In this document: piece by piece, positions 1-12,441 of the stretch
How the letters are laid out: each line of letters starts with the position of its first letter
Position numbering within the stretch: position 1 is the first letter of the stretch
Assembly (NCBI GenBank): GCA_024345305.1
Contig: BRON01000006.1
Span: forward strand, 1,798,001 to 1,862,000
Reading direction: 5' to 3'
DNA: 64,000 nt
From: Mrakia gelida
Taxonomy: Eukaryota; Basidiomycota; Tremellomycetes; Cystofilobasidiales; Mrakiaceae
Translations under genes and position numbers: made by a program
Notes under the pieces: generated by a model
Seen by the model: the letters and a program-made list of their open reading frames with translations, nothing else
What the model was told of the DNA's origin: nothing
Databases searched by the model: none

Positions 1-676
1 GACTTTTCCAACCCTCGCTCGGCGCCGCTCTCTCTTTCTCTCTCGCTCCTTCACGTCCAGGCCTTTCCTTTCCCTACACGACCTCACTTTGCCTTTGCCC
101 TCTCCCCTCCTCCATCTCCCTTCATACCTACCTTACCTTGCGCTGCCGCTGTGTCCGAGGAAAGGAGAGGGAACGCGGTCTTCTCTCTCGATTGTTTTTC
201 TTTGCTTTTTCTTTACCCTTACGAACTCTTTCTTTTGGTTGGCGATGGAACCACGAAGATCCTTCTTGCTCTTCTCTCCTCCTCCCTCTCTCACCTCAGC
301 GAAACGAAAAATAGACGAAAGGCAGCCAATGAATCGAGCTGAAGCTCGTCGTCCTCTTTGACGCGTCGCGTAGGCCCAGGCCAAATCGATTCCGCCTCGC
401 GAATCGCTCGACCTGATTTCCCTTCCCCTCCTGGCCTCTCCTTCTCCCTTCCACACCCACCCACCTCTATACCCCCGTTCTCTTCCCCTTCCTCGACGCT
501 CTCCCTGGCCGGTCCATCCCCCACCAACCACCTTCCTACTAGAAATCAACAAATCAACGAAGCGCAAGAGCTCAACGAAGTCCAAGGGCGAACGAATCGA
601 ACGGTCGACCTTTCCCTCTCCTCCCTCCCTCCCCTCCCCTCCCTCCCCTCCTCTCACTCAGCTCCTACCCTAATCG
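1..676. other. Upstream region of POL2 (left edge)
   Basis: Pyrimidine-rich sequence (many CCTCCCT and CTCTC runs) with no coding segment that resembles a protein. It presumably holds the POL2 promoter and 5' leader. An ACGCGT palindrome lies near 361. The open frames on both strands here are low-complexity Pro/Ser/Arg readings of the repeats and are not supported. Confidence 0.5.
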
Positions 677-3600
677 ATGCCCCCTCGTAACCCCATCTTT
701 GGCTTAACAGGAGGAGGTCGTGGTGCTTCTCGTGGAAGTCGTGGTCGAGGAGGAGGGGGAGGGTCCAACACTCGTTTCACGGGAGGAAGGGGAGGAGGAG
801 GGTCGTCCTCATGGAGAGGTCGTGGTGGCTCATCAAGCTCAAGAGGAGGCAAATCTTCCAACGACGTCAACTCCGCCCCCGAACGAGCTGATGATGGCTC
901 TGCTCAAGAAGAAAAGTTCGAGGAGGTTCGGATCCGGGATGAGATAGATGAGAAGCTTGGGTTTTGGAGGTGGGAAGGAGGAGGGAAGGCAGGGGTGGGA
1001 GTGGGGGAGAAGGATGAGAGGGAGGGGTGGTTGGTTAATATGCATCAGGTACGTTGCGTCCATCTTCTCTATGTATACTTCCCTAGGCTTGGGGGTTGGG
1101 GGTTGGGCGTTGGGGTGGGAGGGAGCGCGAAGGGGAGAGGAAGGGAGAAGGGAGAGCAAGGTCGCGTCGAACCGTCGAGCTCAACTCGTCTCTGACTGAC
1201 TTTCGCTTTCGTTTGGTCAGACGCTCATGAAAGACGACACCATCCCAGGAGGGAAAGCCGCTATCGATCTCTACTTCATTCAGGACGACGGTGGCATGTT
1301 CAAGACCACTGTACCGTTCGAGCCTTACTTTTATGTGGGGTGCAAGGTGAGCTTGATTCTCCTTCCCTTCCTTTCGAGCTTCGAGCGCGACGAAGAGAGC
1401 TGACTCTGGGTGCTGGGTTTTGGGGGGATTGTTTTTTTTTTTCGGAAAGCTCGGGACGGAAACGATCGTGGAGGAGTGGTTGATGAAGAAGTACGAAGGG
1501 TTGGTGACCAAGGTGGTGAGGGTGAAGAAGGAGGATCTCAAGTTGGTGAGTTGGACGAGAATGAGCTTGGGTCTCATGTTTCCTCTTCGTTCGTTCTGAC
1601 CTCTTCGCTCGCCTCTTTACTCCCCTCCCTACTACCAACTGCTCAACCACTCTCCCACTCTACCCTCCCACTCCCACCCACCCAACCCGCCTGCCAACTC
1701 ACCCACTCCCACCCGCCCACCTCCTCCCAGCCCAACCACCTCATGGGCTACCGTCCAACCTTCCTCCAACTCTCCTTCCACAACACCGCCGACCTCTTCT
1801 CCGTCCGAAGAGAAATCGTCCCTCTCGCTCTCGGGAACCGAGCCAAACTCGACGCCGTCGACGCGTACGCTGAGGTCGTGGAGGCTACGATGGTGGGAGT
1901 GGAGATGGAGGACGATGGGTTTGGAGGAGGAGGAGGGGAGAGTTGGGCTGCTGGAGAGGGGAAGAGGAAGGGGAGGGAATTGGAACCGAGCGAGTGTTTG
2001 AACGACGTGAGGGAGTACGATATCAACTATTATCTGAGAGTCGCGATCGATCAGGGTGAGTTGTCTTCCTTCGAGTTCGTTCTCGCGTTCGTTTCTCCCT
2101 CGCGTCCGTCGCTGACCTTCCCTCCCCCCTCCCTTCTCTCCCTCTCTCCCTCCCTCTCCACCCTCACTCACCTCTCCCCTCTCTCAACACCACCTACTCA
2201 CCACCTCCAGACATTCGAGTAGGACTCTGGTACACCGTCACCGCCGTCCAAGGAGTCATCTCCCTCGTCACCATCCCCACTCGAGTCAAGCGAGCCGAAC
2301 CCGTCGTCATGGCCTTCGACATCGAAACCTCCAAAGCTCCTCTCAAGTTCCCAGATCAACAGGTCGATCAGATCATGATGATCTCGTACATGATCGACGG
2401 GCAAGGGTACCTCATCACCAACAGGGAGATCGTCTCGGAGGATATCGAGGATTTCGAGTACACCCCGAAACCAGAGTATGAAGGGCCGTTTACGATCTTT
2501 AATGAGGAGGATGAGGTGAGTCAACGAGTCTTCTTTGCTTTTGTCGGATCTGGGAGTTGCGAAGAAGGGAGGGAGGGAGAGCGCGAACGAACGAAACGAA
2601 ACGAAACGAACGAGAGAAACTGACGCGTCTTTCACTCCCACTCCCTTTCTTTCCCTCGCTTCGCTTCGCTCAGCCCGCTCTGATCCGCCGCTGGTTCGAA
2701 CACATCCGAGACGTCAAGCCTACCGTCATCGCCACCTTCAACGGAGACGGCTTCGATTTCCCCTTCGTCGAGGCTCGAGCCAACATCCATGGGATCAGCA
2801 TGTTCAACGAGATCGGGTTCGCGAGGGATGCGGAGGACGAGTTCAAGAGTCGGAGTTGTGTGCATATGGATTGCTTCAGGTGAGTATTCGTTTACGAGTG
2901 CGGAACTGGGTTGAGGTGGGGAGGGAGCAAGGGAAGGGAGACGAAACGAAACGAGTCGGAAACTGACGCGACTTTCGTTTTTGGCTCGCTCGCTCGCTTG
3001 TGCTCAGATGGGTGAAACGAGACTCCTACCTCCCTCAAGGAAGTCAAGGTCTCAAAGCCGTCACGACCTACAAGCTCGGTTACCAACCTATCGAACTTGA
3101 TCCAGAGCTGATGACTCCGTTCGTCCTTTTCTCCCTCTCACTCCGTCGCCTTCGCTCGTTCGCTCAACGAGCTGACTCTTTCCTTTCGTTTTCGTTTTCA
3201 GCTACGCCATCGAGAAGCCTCAGATCCTCGCTCAGTACTCGGTCTCGGACGCGGTGGCGACCTACTACCTCTACATGACCTACGTGCATCCGTTCGTCTT
3301 CTCGCTCTGCAACATCATCCCCCTCAACCCGGACGAGGTGCTCAGGAAGGGAACGGGGACGTTGTGTGAGACGTTGTTGATGGTGAGTGCTTGTCTTCCT
3401 ATCCTCTCTTGCGTCTGAGGAGGAAACGAGAGTGTTTCAGCTGCTTCGAAGGGAGTCGAGGTCGAGGACGAAGGAGGAGGGGTCGACGCGTCGAGTTTCG
3501 TTGGTTTCCCTCTCTCGCGAGCCCGGGCTGACTTCTTCGTTCTTTCGGCTTCGATTCCTTCGTTTGAACAGGTGGAGGCTCACAAAGGAGAGATCATCAT

Positions 3601-6600
3601 GCCGAATCGATACGAGGAACCTCACGGAAACACCTACGAAGGACATCTCCTCGCGTCGGAAACCTACGTCGGAGGTCACGTCGAGGCCCTCGAGGCTGGA
3701 GTCTTCAGGAGCGACATCAAGACTCACTTCAAGGTCGAACCTACGGCTCTTCAACAGGTGAGTTCAATATCAGCGTGTCGAGGTTGAGGAACGAACGAAC
3801 GAACGAGAACTGACGCGTACGCGTCTTCGTTCCTTTCGTTCAGCTCATCGACGATCTCGACTCGGCTCTCGAGTTCTCCATCACCCAGGAAGGTCATCTC
3901 AAGCTCGAGGACATCGAGAACTACGACGAGGTCAAGGGACTCATCCAGAAGGCTCTCGAGGACCTACGAGACACTCCCTCTCGACTCGACAACCCTCTCA
4001 TCTACCATCTCGACGTCGCCGCCATGTACCCCAACATCATGTTGTCGAATCGACTCCAGCCCGACTCGATCGTCGACGAAGCCATGTGCGCGACGTGCGA
4101 CTACAACCGACCCAACAAGACGTGCGACCGTCGGATGGAGTGGGCGTGGAGAGGAGAGTACTTCCCAGCCAAGCGAGACGAGTTCAACATGGTCAAGAAC
4201 GCCCTCGAACAGGAAGCCTTCCCTCCCAAGTGGCCCAAGGGACCTCAACGTCGGTTCGTCGATCTCACCCAGACGGAACAGTCGGCTCTCCTCCACAAGC
4301 GACTCGGAGACTACTCGAGGAAGGTCTACCGGAAGACGCACGAAACCAAGATCGTCGTCAAGGAAGCCATCGTCTGCCAGAGGGAGAACCCGTTCTACAT
4401 CGACACCGTTCGAGCGTTCAGGGATCGTCGTTACGAGTACAAGGGACTTCACAAGACGTGGAAGAAGAGTCTCGAGAAGGCGGATTCGATCGCGGACGTC
4501 GCGGAAGCCAAAGGGATGGTGGTCATCTACGATTCTCTCCAGCTCGCCCACAAGGTCATCCTCAACTCGTTCTACGGCTACGTGATGAGGAAGGGAGCTC
4601 GATGGTACTCGATGGAGATGGCTGGAATCACCTGCCTCACCGGAGCGACGATCATCCAGATGGCGCGTCAACTCGTCGAGCAGATCGGACGACCTCTCGA
4701 ACTCGACACCGACGGAATCTGGTGCATGCTTCCCGGAGCGTTCCCCGAGGACTTCACCTTCAAGGTCGTCGGAGGGAAGAAGTTCGGAGTCTCCTACCCT
4801 TGCACGATGCTCAACCACCTCGTCTACGCCAAGTTCACCAACCACCAGTACCACGATCTCGTCGACAAGGAGCGAGGACGCTACGAGGTCCACTCGGAGA
4901 ACTCGATCTTCTTCGAACTCGACGGTCCCTACAAGGCGATGATCCTCCCGTCGTCCAAGGAGGAGGACAAGCTGCTCAAGAAACGATACGCCGTCTTCAA
5001 CCACGACAACTCGCTCGCCGAACTCAAGGGGTTCGAGATCAAACGAAGAGGAGAACTCCAGCTCATCAAGATCTTCCAAGCCCAGATCTTCGAGAAGTTC
5101 CTCCTCGGAACGACGACCGAGGAGTGCTACGCCGCCGTCGCGAAGGTCGCCGACCAGTGGCTGGACGTCCTTCAGAGCAAGGCCTCAAGCCTGGGAGACG
5201 ACGAACTCGTCGAACTCATCGCCGAGAACAGGTCCATGTCCAAGACGCTCGCAGAGTACGGAGCTCAGAAGTCGACGTCCATCTCGACGGCGAGGAGGTT
5301 GGCGGAGTTCTTGGGGGACGGGATGACGAAGGATAAAGGGTTGGCGTGCAAGTTCATCATCTCTGCGAAGCCTTATGGTGCGCCGGTGACGGAACGAGCT
5401 GTCCCTGTGGCGATCTTCGACGCTGAGCCGACGGTGAAGAGGCATTTCTTGAGGAAGTGGTTGAAGGATAACAGGTGAGTTGAGTTTTCTTGGAGCTCGA
5501 GTGATTTTGGGGGGGTGGGTGGGCGGGTGGGGAGGGTGGGGCGAGGAGGGGAGAGAGGAAGAGACGCGTCGACTTTCGACTGACTTCGATTTCTGCTTCG
5601 TCGTTCGTTCTTCGCTCAGTCTCACCGACTTTGACCTTCGATCGATTCTCGACTGGGGATACTACACCGAACGACTCGGATCCGTCATCCAGAAGCTCAT
5701 CACCATCCCAGCAGCTCTTCAGAAGGTCGCCAACGTGAGTCCTCCTCTCTTCTCGTCTTCTCCCTCGACGCGTCCCTTCCCTTTGCGCTCGACGCGTTTT
5801 CTTCCTTTTCTGACGCGTTTCTCTCTTTCTTTCACTCCTCCGACCCCTTCTCTCAGCCCGTCCCTCGAGTTCGACACCCAGACTGGCTTCACAAGCGAGT
5901 CGCGACGAAGGAGGACAAGTTCCAGCAGCACAAGATCACCGACATGTTCGCAAAGATGCGAGCCGACGCTCCAGACACTCCCGATCTCGAGGACTACGGG
6001 AAGAACCGAGACAACCCAGCTCAGAGGCAGCTCGCCAAGATCTTCAAGAAGAAGTCGTCGTCCAAGGGGAACGGTCGAGAAGTCGTCGAGGAGGTCGTCG
6101 AGTCGCTCCCGGATCCGTTCGTCGACTACCGAGGCTGGATCCGAGTCTCCAAGGTCAAGTGGAGGAAGCAGAGGGAGCAGAAGCTCAGAGACAAGGCCAA
6201 CGGAGGTCGAGTCACGTCGCAGGCGGACAAGGGAACGATCTCGTCCATCTTTCGACAACGAACGCTCGGACTCAGCACCCTCACCTGGGAAGTCGTTCAG
6301 ATCTCGCCGTCGTCGAAACCGGGAGTGTTCAACCTGTGGCTCTCGATCGACAACGTCTTCCAGAAGGTGAAGCTCAGGGTTCCGAGGCAGTTCTACCTCA
6401 ACCTCAGGTCGATACCCAAGAAGAAGCCGTTCCTCCCTCAGTACAAGGCCGAGTCGCTCGTCAGGACGCTACCGAGGAACCATCCCTGCCACAACCTCTT
6501 CAGGATCACCGTCGACGAGGATAGGTTCATCGAGGGAGAGTCGCACTTCTCCAACCTCATCAACAACCCCAACGTCGATGGAGTTTACGAGCTGCAGGTG

Positions 6601-9459
6601 AGTTTCGCGACGCGTCCTTTTCTTCCCCTCTCCCTCTCTTCGTCCGAGCTGAGCTAACTTCTCTCTCTTCTTCTCTTCGCCATTCCAGGTCCCTCTCGTC
6701 GTTCGAGCTCTCCTCTCCCTCGGAACGACGTGCGCTCTCGACAAGACCATCACGGGAGGTCTCAACCGAGGACTCGACCAAGGATTCGATCTCACCGATC
6801 TCGAACGACCAGGACCTACCCTCTCGAAACGACCCTACCTCAACGCCGGAGACGGGATTCGCTACATCTACCTCTACCACTCCAGTCAAGGCGCTCGTCA
6901 GGTCCTCGGTCTCTTCTCTCCAGGAAACCCAGCGAGGGTCTGCTCCATCGACTCGAAACCAGGTCCTCGAATCGAAGGTCTTCCCGGCTTCTACCAAGAT
7001 CGAATGGCCAACCTCCCTCCCAACCACTCCAAGAACGGAGTCTTCGACTACCCTCTCACCCTCGACTTCGTCATCACCACCCACGCGACGGAATCCGCCG
7101 GATACAAGGTCATCAACAGTGAACTCCAGACTCTCGCGAACCAGAAGACTCAACCGACGATGCTCGTCATCTTCTCGTCCCAACCCCAGCAGTTCTTCGG
7201 TCAACGAGCGTCGGCGACGAACGACTTCCCCGTCATGATGCACCAGTCCAGCAAGGAAGGAGGACTCGCCATCATGTGGTTGCAACACACCACTCGTCGA
7301 ATGGTCGCCGCCTACCTCTCCCTCTCCCTTCGAATCAAGGGTCAGATGGACGTCGCTCGACATCACGACGTCCCAGTCGGAAACCTCGAAGCCGACGCTC
7401 CCCTCTTCCTCGCCGACATTGACTTCGCTCGTCGTCTGCAAATCCACGACGTCGTCCTTTGGTGGTCGCCAGGAACGAGACCCGATCTCGGAGGAATGGA
7501 GGACGACGCGAACGCTCCTCAAGCCATCGACGAGCTCGCCAGTCCAGAGTTCTCCAACCCAGGATGCTACTCGAACGTCACCTTCCGAATCGCCGTTCAG
7601 GATCTCGCTATCGACGCCGTCCTTCAATCAGCGATGGTCAACGAGATGGAAGGGAGCGGAACAGGCTCGATGGCCTTCGACTCAGCCTCGCACAACCTCG
7701 ATGATTACGCGAAGGGAACCGCTCACGCCTCGCTCACCCTCGGAGACGCCGTCCTCTCGACCCAGACGTTCTCGATCCTCAAGGCGATGGTCAAGTCTTG
7801 GTACCTCGACAAGGCTCGAATGACGGGGAACTCGGACGTCGCGGACATGCTCGTCGACAACTTCTGGAGGTGGATCAGCTCGAGCGCGTCGATGATGTTC
7901 GACCCAGGTCTTCATCGCTTTCTTCACGGGCTCATGAAGAAGACCTTCATCCAGCTCCTCGCCGAGTTCAAGAGGTTGGGATCGTCGGTCGTCTACGCGG
8001 ACTTCAACCAGATCATCCTCGTCACGTCGAAACCGTCGGTCGCCAACACCGTCGCCTACGCGAAGTACCTCCTCACCGCTGCCAACTCCCACGAACTCTT
8101 CCGACATCTCTCGTTCGAGATCATCAACTTCTGGGAGCTCTTGCTTTGGATGGACGTTCAGAACCACGGAGGGATTCCCATCCTGCCGGAGGATTGTGAG
8201 TTCTCGCTCGCTCTCTCGCTTTCTTCTCTCGTTCGACGCGTCGAGATTCGAAGCTGACCTTCTCCGCTCCTCTTCTCTCTCTCTTCCTCTCAGCCGGAGA
8301 GGATCTCGTCGTCGGCCAGCACATCATCGACCTCGACTGGAACGTCCGATCCTTCCTCCCCGCCGGACTCCAACACGACTTCGAGATCGTCGTCAGCAGC
8401 TTCATCGACCAGATGTACCGAGCGAAACGTCAAGTCCACGACAACGATCGCGAACCCGTTCGAGCCATCCAAACCTCCACTCAGAGCACCGGACCCGCCC
8501 TCGATCCAGCCAAGGAGAAGGAAGTCGGTTTCGGAAACCAAATCATCCACAAGAAGCTCACTCGGAAGATGCTCCAGCTCGTTCAATCCATCCTCGTCCA
8601 ACAGAAACAAGCTCCCACCCACCCCGAAATCGCAGCCCATCTCGCCTTCCCCTCCCTCCCAGGAACGTACCTCCGTCCAACCAATCCAGCCCTCGAGTTC
8701 GTCAAAACCGTCTGCCACGTCTTCGGACTCGCTCGAGAACTCGCCGTCGAAGTTCAGATCCTCAAACGAAACCTGCTCGACCTCGTCGGAATCAAGGAGT
8801 TCGCGGACCTGGCCATCTTCAAGAACCCTTGCGAGGTGCTCAAATTGCCGAGTGTGATCTGCACGCAGTGTCAGTCGTCGAGGGACCTGGATCTGTGTAG
8901 GGATCCCGAGAGGTTGCCTCAGTTGATGGAGGTCGAGGACGAGGATGGGGAGACGCAGTGGATCTTGAAGGAGCCGAGGAACGTCGCTTGGCTTTGTCCT
9001 CAGGGTCATTTGCTGGATGCGACGGCGATAGAGATTAGGTTGGTGGATTACGTGCAGAGGTTGACGTTGCAGTATCAGCTTCAGGACGTGAGTTCTCGTG
9101 TCTCGTCTCTCGTTCCGTCGCCTCGTTCGTTGACGCGTTCGCTGACCCTCCCTTCCCCCTCCTTTTGCTCTTCCTTCTTCCCAGCTCATCTGCGGGAAAT
9201 GCAAGCAAATCCGAGACTCGAACCTCACGGCCACCTGTCGATGCGGAGGAGCCTTCCTCGCTACCGTTGGAAAGGTCGATCTCGGAAGGAAACTCGCCCT
9301 CATCGTCTCGGTCGCGAAGTACCACAAGCTGCCTCTCCTCGAGGAGTACGCGTGAGTAATCCCCTTCCCCCTTCTCTTCAGACTCTCGGGGTCTCAGTTA
9401 CTGACCTCCCGTTCGCTCTTTCCTCCCACCTCAGCTCCAACGTTCTCGCTCACTGGTGA
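677..9459 (+). CDS. POL2: DNA polymerase epsilon catalytic subunit
   Basis: Leading-strand replicative polymerase with 3'-5' proofreading; nuclear. Sixteen exons by my reading (677-1048, 1221-1346, 1450-1545, 1731-2055, 2211-2515, 2674-2879, 3008-3118, 3202-3382, 3572-3757, 3844-5474, 5620-5734, 5857-6597, 6689-8195, 8294-9087, 9185-9351, 9435-9459), all phases closing, giving about 2295 residues against roughly 2220-2290 in yeast and human. Visible: Exo I FDIETS (~342), Exo [11 protein letters not shown] (~430), Exo [16 protein letters not shown] (~528), palm motif [10 protein letters not shown] (~690), motif C LDTDGIWC (~924). The iron-sulfur cysteines [13 protein letters not shown] (~718) and the later cysteine in IVCQREN are present. 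The inactive second polymerase half follows, then two C-terminal zinc modules (CTQC...CPQGH ~2156; CGKC...CRC ~2233). The N-terminus carries an unusual RGG/GGRG-rich extension before GWLVNMH. Confidence 0.97.
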
Positions 9460-9937
9460 TCTTCGACTCGACCTCGTCGCGTCTCGTCTTTTTGCATTCG
9501 TTCGCCCTTCATTTTCTCATCGTTGCATTTTTTTTTTCGGTTTCGGCTTCGCCTCTCTCTCTCTCTGTTTCTTCGTAGCCTCATACATCACAGCATAGAA
9601 TCTCTTTGCATCTGCATCTCTCTCTCTTCGTCTTCGTTTGCATTTTGGGTCGCCTCTCTCTTCTCTCTCGCCTCGTCTCGTCTCTGCTCTTCGCTTTGTC
9701 TTTTCTCGCCCGTTGTACCGCTCGTCTTGCCTCTCTCCCTTCGTCTCTCTGCCTTTGCATATCATATCCTTCTTTGCCTCTCTCACGAACGAAAACAAGA
9801 CAAGCAGAGGATCAATCGACGAACGAAACGAACGAGCGGCGGAACTAAGTTAGGAAGGGGAAAAGGCTAGAAAGCGACAACGAGAGCGAGCGAGCAAAGC
9901 AGAAGCGTATATATATAAACATAGTCCACCTCTTCTC
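9460..9937. other. Convergent intergenic region POL2 / unknown gene
   Basis: 3' flanks of two converging genes. CT-rich on the + strand up to about 9790, then purine-rich, with a short AT island (TATATATATAAA near 9908). No coding potential supported and no clear terminator motif. Confidence 0.5.
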
Positions 9938-11808
9938 TCACTCAGCAGCATCCCCGTTCACACTCCCTCCACCCCCGTTTACACTGCTCCCTCCTACAGC
10001 ATCCCCGTTCGCGCTTCCTCCGTCGTCGTGCTCCCCCCCACCTCCCGCTCTCGATCCAGCTCCACTCTCTCGCTTCCTCTTCTGCTTTTCGGTCTGCTTG
10101 AAGGCTGATTTCCTGAGGCCGACTCGAGCTCGGATGGAGGCGAGGCAGAGGACGTCCTGTGAGAAGAAGAAGGAAGAAGAGAGGTCAGCGATCCAAAGCT
10201 AGCTCGCCCTCGCGAACTCGAAAGACCGACGAAGGGGAAGTTGAAGCTCACCCTGATCCTCCCTTGCTTGTGCCACATCTTCTCGATGTCGTCCATCTGA
10301 ACGGGGTAGATGGCCTCGATGTCCTGGATGGAGATCTTCCTCTGAGGAAGGATCGAGTAGAAGGAAGCGACGGTGATCTTGGAGGTGAAGGGAGAGGTGT
10401 CGAAGACTCGAGAGAGGAGAGGGAACTTGGCGAGGTCTTGTTCGTTGAAGATGGAGGGGAGAGCGGTGGAGGTGGAGATTCGGTGCTCCATGGTTTGGTC
10501 TCGGCTGTGCGAAGGAAGAAAGAAAGGGAGTTGGTGTGAGCTCCAGAGAGGGGGCGAAAGAGAGAGAGAAGGACGCGTCCAACGACGAACATGAGGTCTC
10601 CGTATCGTTCTCGATCCCTTCGGTTGAAGTTCATGACGTTGGTAGAGGTGATGGTGACCTTGTCCATTCCAGGTCGCTTGAAGACGATGACTAGCGAGCG
10701 AGTGAAACGAGTTCGAAGGTCAGCTCGAGAAGGAAGAACGAAAGAAGGAGGGAAGAATCGTTCGAGCTCACTTTCTCCCTTGGATCCACTCTGCCTCACG
10801 GCGACGCTCGTTCCATCGGATCCTTCGTACCTCTGCTTCTTCCTTGGAGGAGGAGCCGAGTCAGACCTTGCTGAAGGGTCTGTGAGTTCCGAAGAGGTGG
10901 AGGAAGGCGAGGAAGGGGGTCGAGGGAAGATGGCGACGAGGAGGTTGATGACTTCTTGTTGAACGGCAGCGTCCTGGGGGGACGAAAGGGAGAGGGAGGT
11001 GAGCTCCGAGGTCGATGTACACACACAAAGAAGTACTGGCACTCACGAGCGGCCTCTTTCCCTTCTTCATCCTCTCCTTGCCCTCTTGATCACTGAGCTC
11101 GAAGGTCCTACTCTCCCTCCAGGTATCGTAAGCTTGAGCGGTCACTCCTCTCATGAACCCGCTGAGCTCGCCTGCTCGTACCGCCAAAGCGAACTTGGCT
11201 CCTTCCTCTTGGGATCCGAGAACCATAGCTGCTACTTGAGCTCCTTGTTCTTGGTCTGGAGCGTCCTTGACTGCTTGATGGACTGAGAGGAAGGTTGAAG
11301 GTGGGAGTTGGAACTCGAAGGCGAGGAGCTTCATCGCGTTCGTGAGCTCTTCCTCCTCGCCTCCCTCCCCTCCCTCCTTCGAGACGGCCGCTCCCTCTTC
11401 TCCATCGAAGACCTTGAAGGTTGGGAGGGGAGTCGTAGAGGTTGGGAGAGGGATGAGTCGTCGAGAGGAAGAGGAGGAGAGGGAGGAGACTGAGGAGGGA
11501 CCTGTATGAGAGCGAGGACCGCCCAAGGGAAGGAGGAGCGAGTTGGAGATCTCTGGAGAGGATCGAGGAAGCGACGAAGGTCCTGCTTGAGCGTTGACGG
11601 GGGCAGGTGGAGGTGGTGGAGGAGCGAGTATAGTAGTAGTAGGGGGAGAGAGGGAGGTGGTGGTGAGAGGGGAAGACTGAGGACCGGGAGTGGTAGGAGC
11701 AGCGGCTGCTGGAGGAGGAGGAGGAAGGACATCGACGAGGGGAGCTGAAGGAGGAGGAGCGACTTTCTTGTCGAAGAAAGGATGCATCTTGGGCTTCGAG
11801 GAGTCCAT
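9938..11808 (-). CDS. Uncharacterised protein, proline-rich N-terminus and basic C-terminus
   Basis: I do not recognise this family. Five exons on the minus strand (11808-11047, 10973-10772, 10690-10591, 10504-10252, 10156-9938) close in phase to about 511 residues. The start MDSSKPKMHPFFDKK resembles a degenerate PCNA-binding (PIP-like) box with Lys where Gln is expected. Residues ~20-140 are Pro/Ser/Ala-rich and probably disordered. A denser region follows (~150-250), then KRPGMDKVTITS and a compact C-terminal block with SFYSILPQRKISIQDIEAIY and MWHKQGRIRDVLCLASIRAR, ending in a Lys/Arg stretch and two NGDA-type repeats. The third intron uses GTTCGT as donor; without it the frame breaks. 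It is tail-to-tail with POL2. A nuclear or replication-linked role is only a guess from the N-terminus. Confidence 0.7.
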
Positions 11809-12441
11809 CCTTGAGAGTCTGGCGATAGATAGAAGAAGAAGGGGGAAGGGAAGGACGGATGGAAGAAGAAAGAGGGGGGTGAGGTGGCCGTTTGGTGGCA
11901 GAAGAATCGAGAGACCTCGCGCCCTCCCTTCCCCCTCGCCCTCGCCCTTCATTCAACTCGACGCGTTCCCCTCGCGTCTTTTCACGCGACTTTGCAAGGA
12001 TGAAAATTCGATCAAGTTGATGAAGAACCCCCTTCGATACTCTAGAAGTCCACTCGTGCGGTTTGTTGGGGCAAAGAAAAGGTTGAGGTCGGCCAACTGC
12101 GCCATGTCTACCAGCGAGGGAAACGACGAACGACGAAGCAGGCCCAGCCACCGAGTCGAAGCCCGCGAGTCTGAGAAGGGCAGAGGAAGAGGAAATAGAG
12201 TTTCTCGAGACGAAATCAGAGGGCATGTATAGGAGTATTCGAGTATTCGAGTGAGAGAATCGTGAAAAAAAACTCTAGCGACGGGAGAGTATCAACAAAA
12301 AAAAAATGGATGACGACGAGACGACGCAGAGCGAACGACGACGCGAAGACAGCACACCTCCCTGCTCCTTTTCTCGGCACTCTCACCTCGCACCCAACAG
12401 CCCAGCACCAGCATCCCAAACTCTACTTCCCACATCCACTC
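11809..12441. other. Intergenic region between two minus-strand genes
   Basis: Promoter side of the unknown gene at 9938-11808 and 3' side of the F-box gene at 12442-13968. It contains an ACGCGT near 11961 and an A-rich patch near 12264-12306. No supported coding sequence. Confidence 0.45.

Noticed and set aside
1410..2222. Apparent 270-codon single open frame at the start of POL2
   Set aside because: It reads through two introns with good GTGAGT/CAG borders; splicing gives the conserved POL2 sequence on both sides.
3964..5079. Long open frame (about 371 codons) on the minus strand inside POL2
   Set aside because: It is antisense to the largest POL2 exon, where codon bias in a GC-rich gene leaves the opposite frame open; its translation is Asp/Glu/Arg/Val low complexity with no family resemblance.
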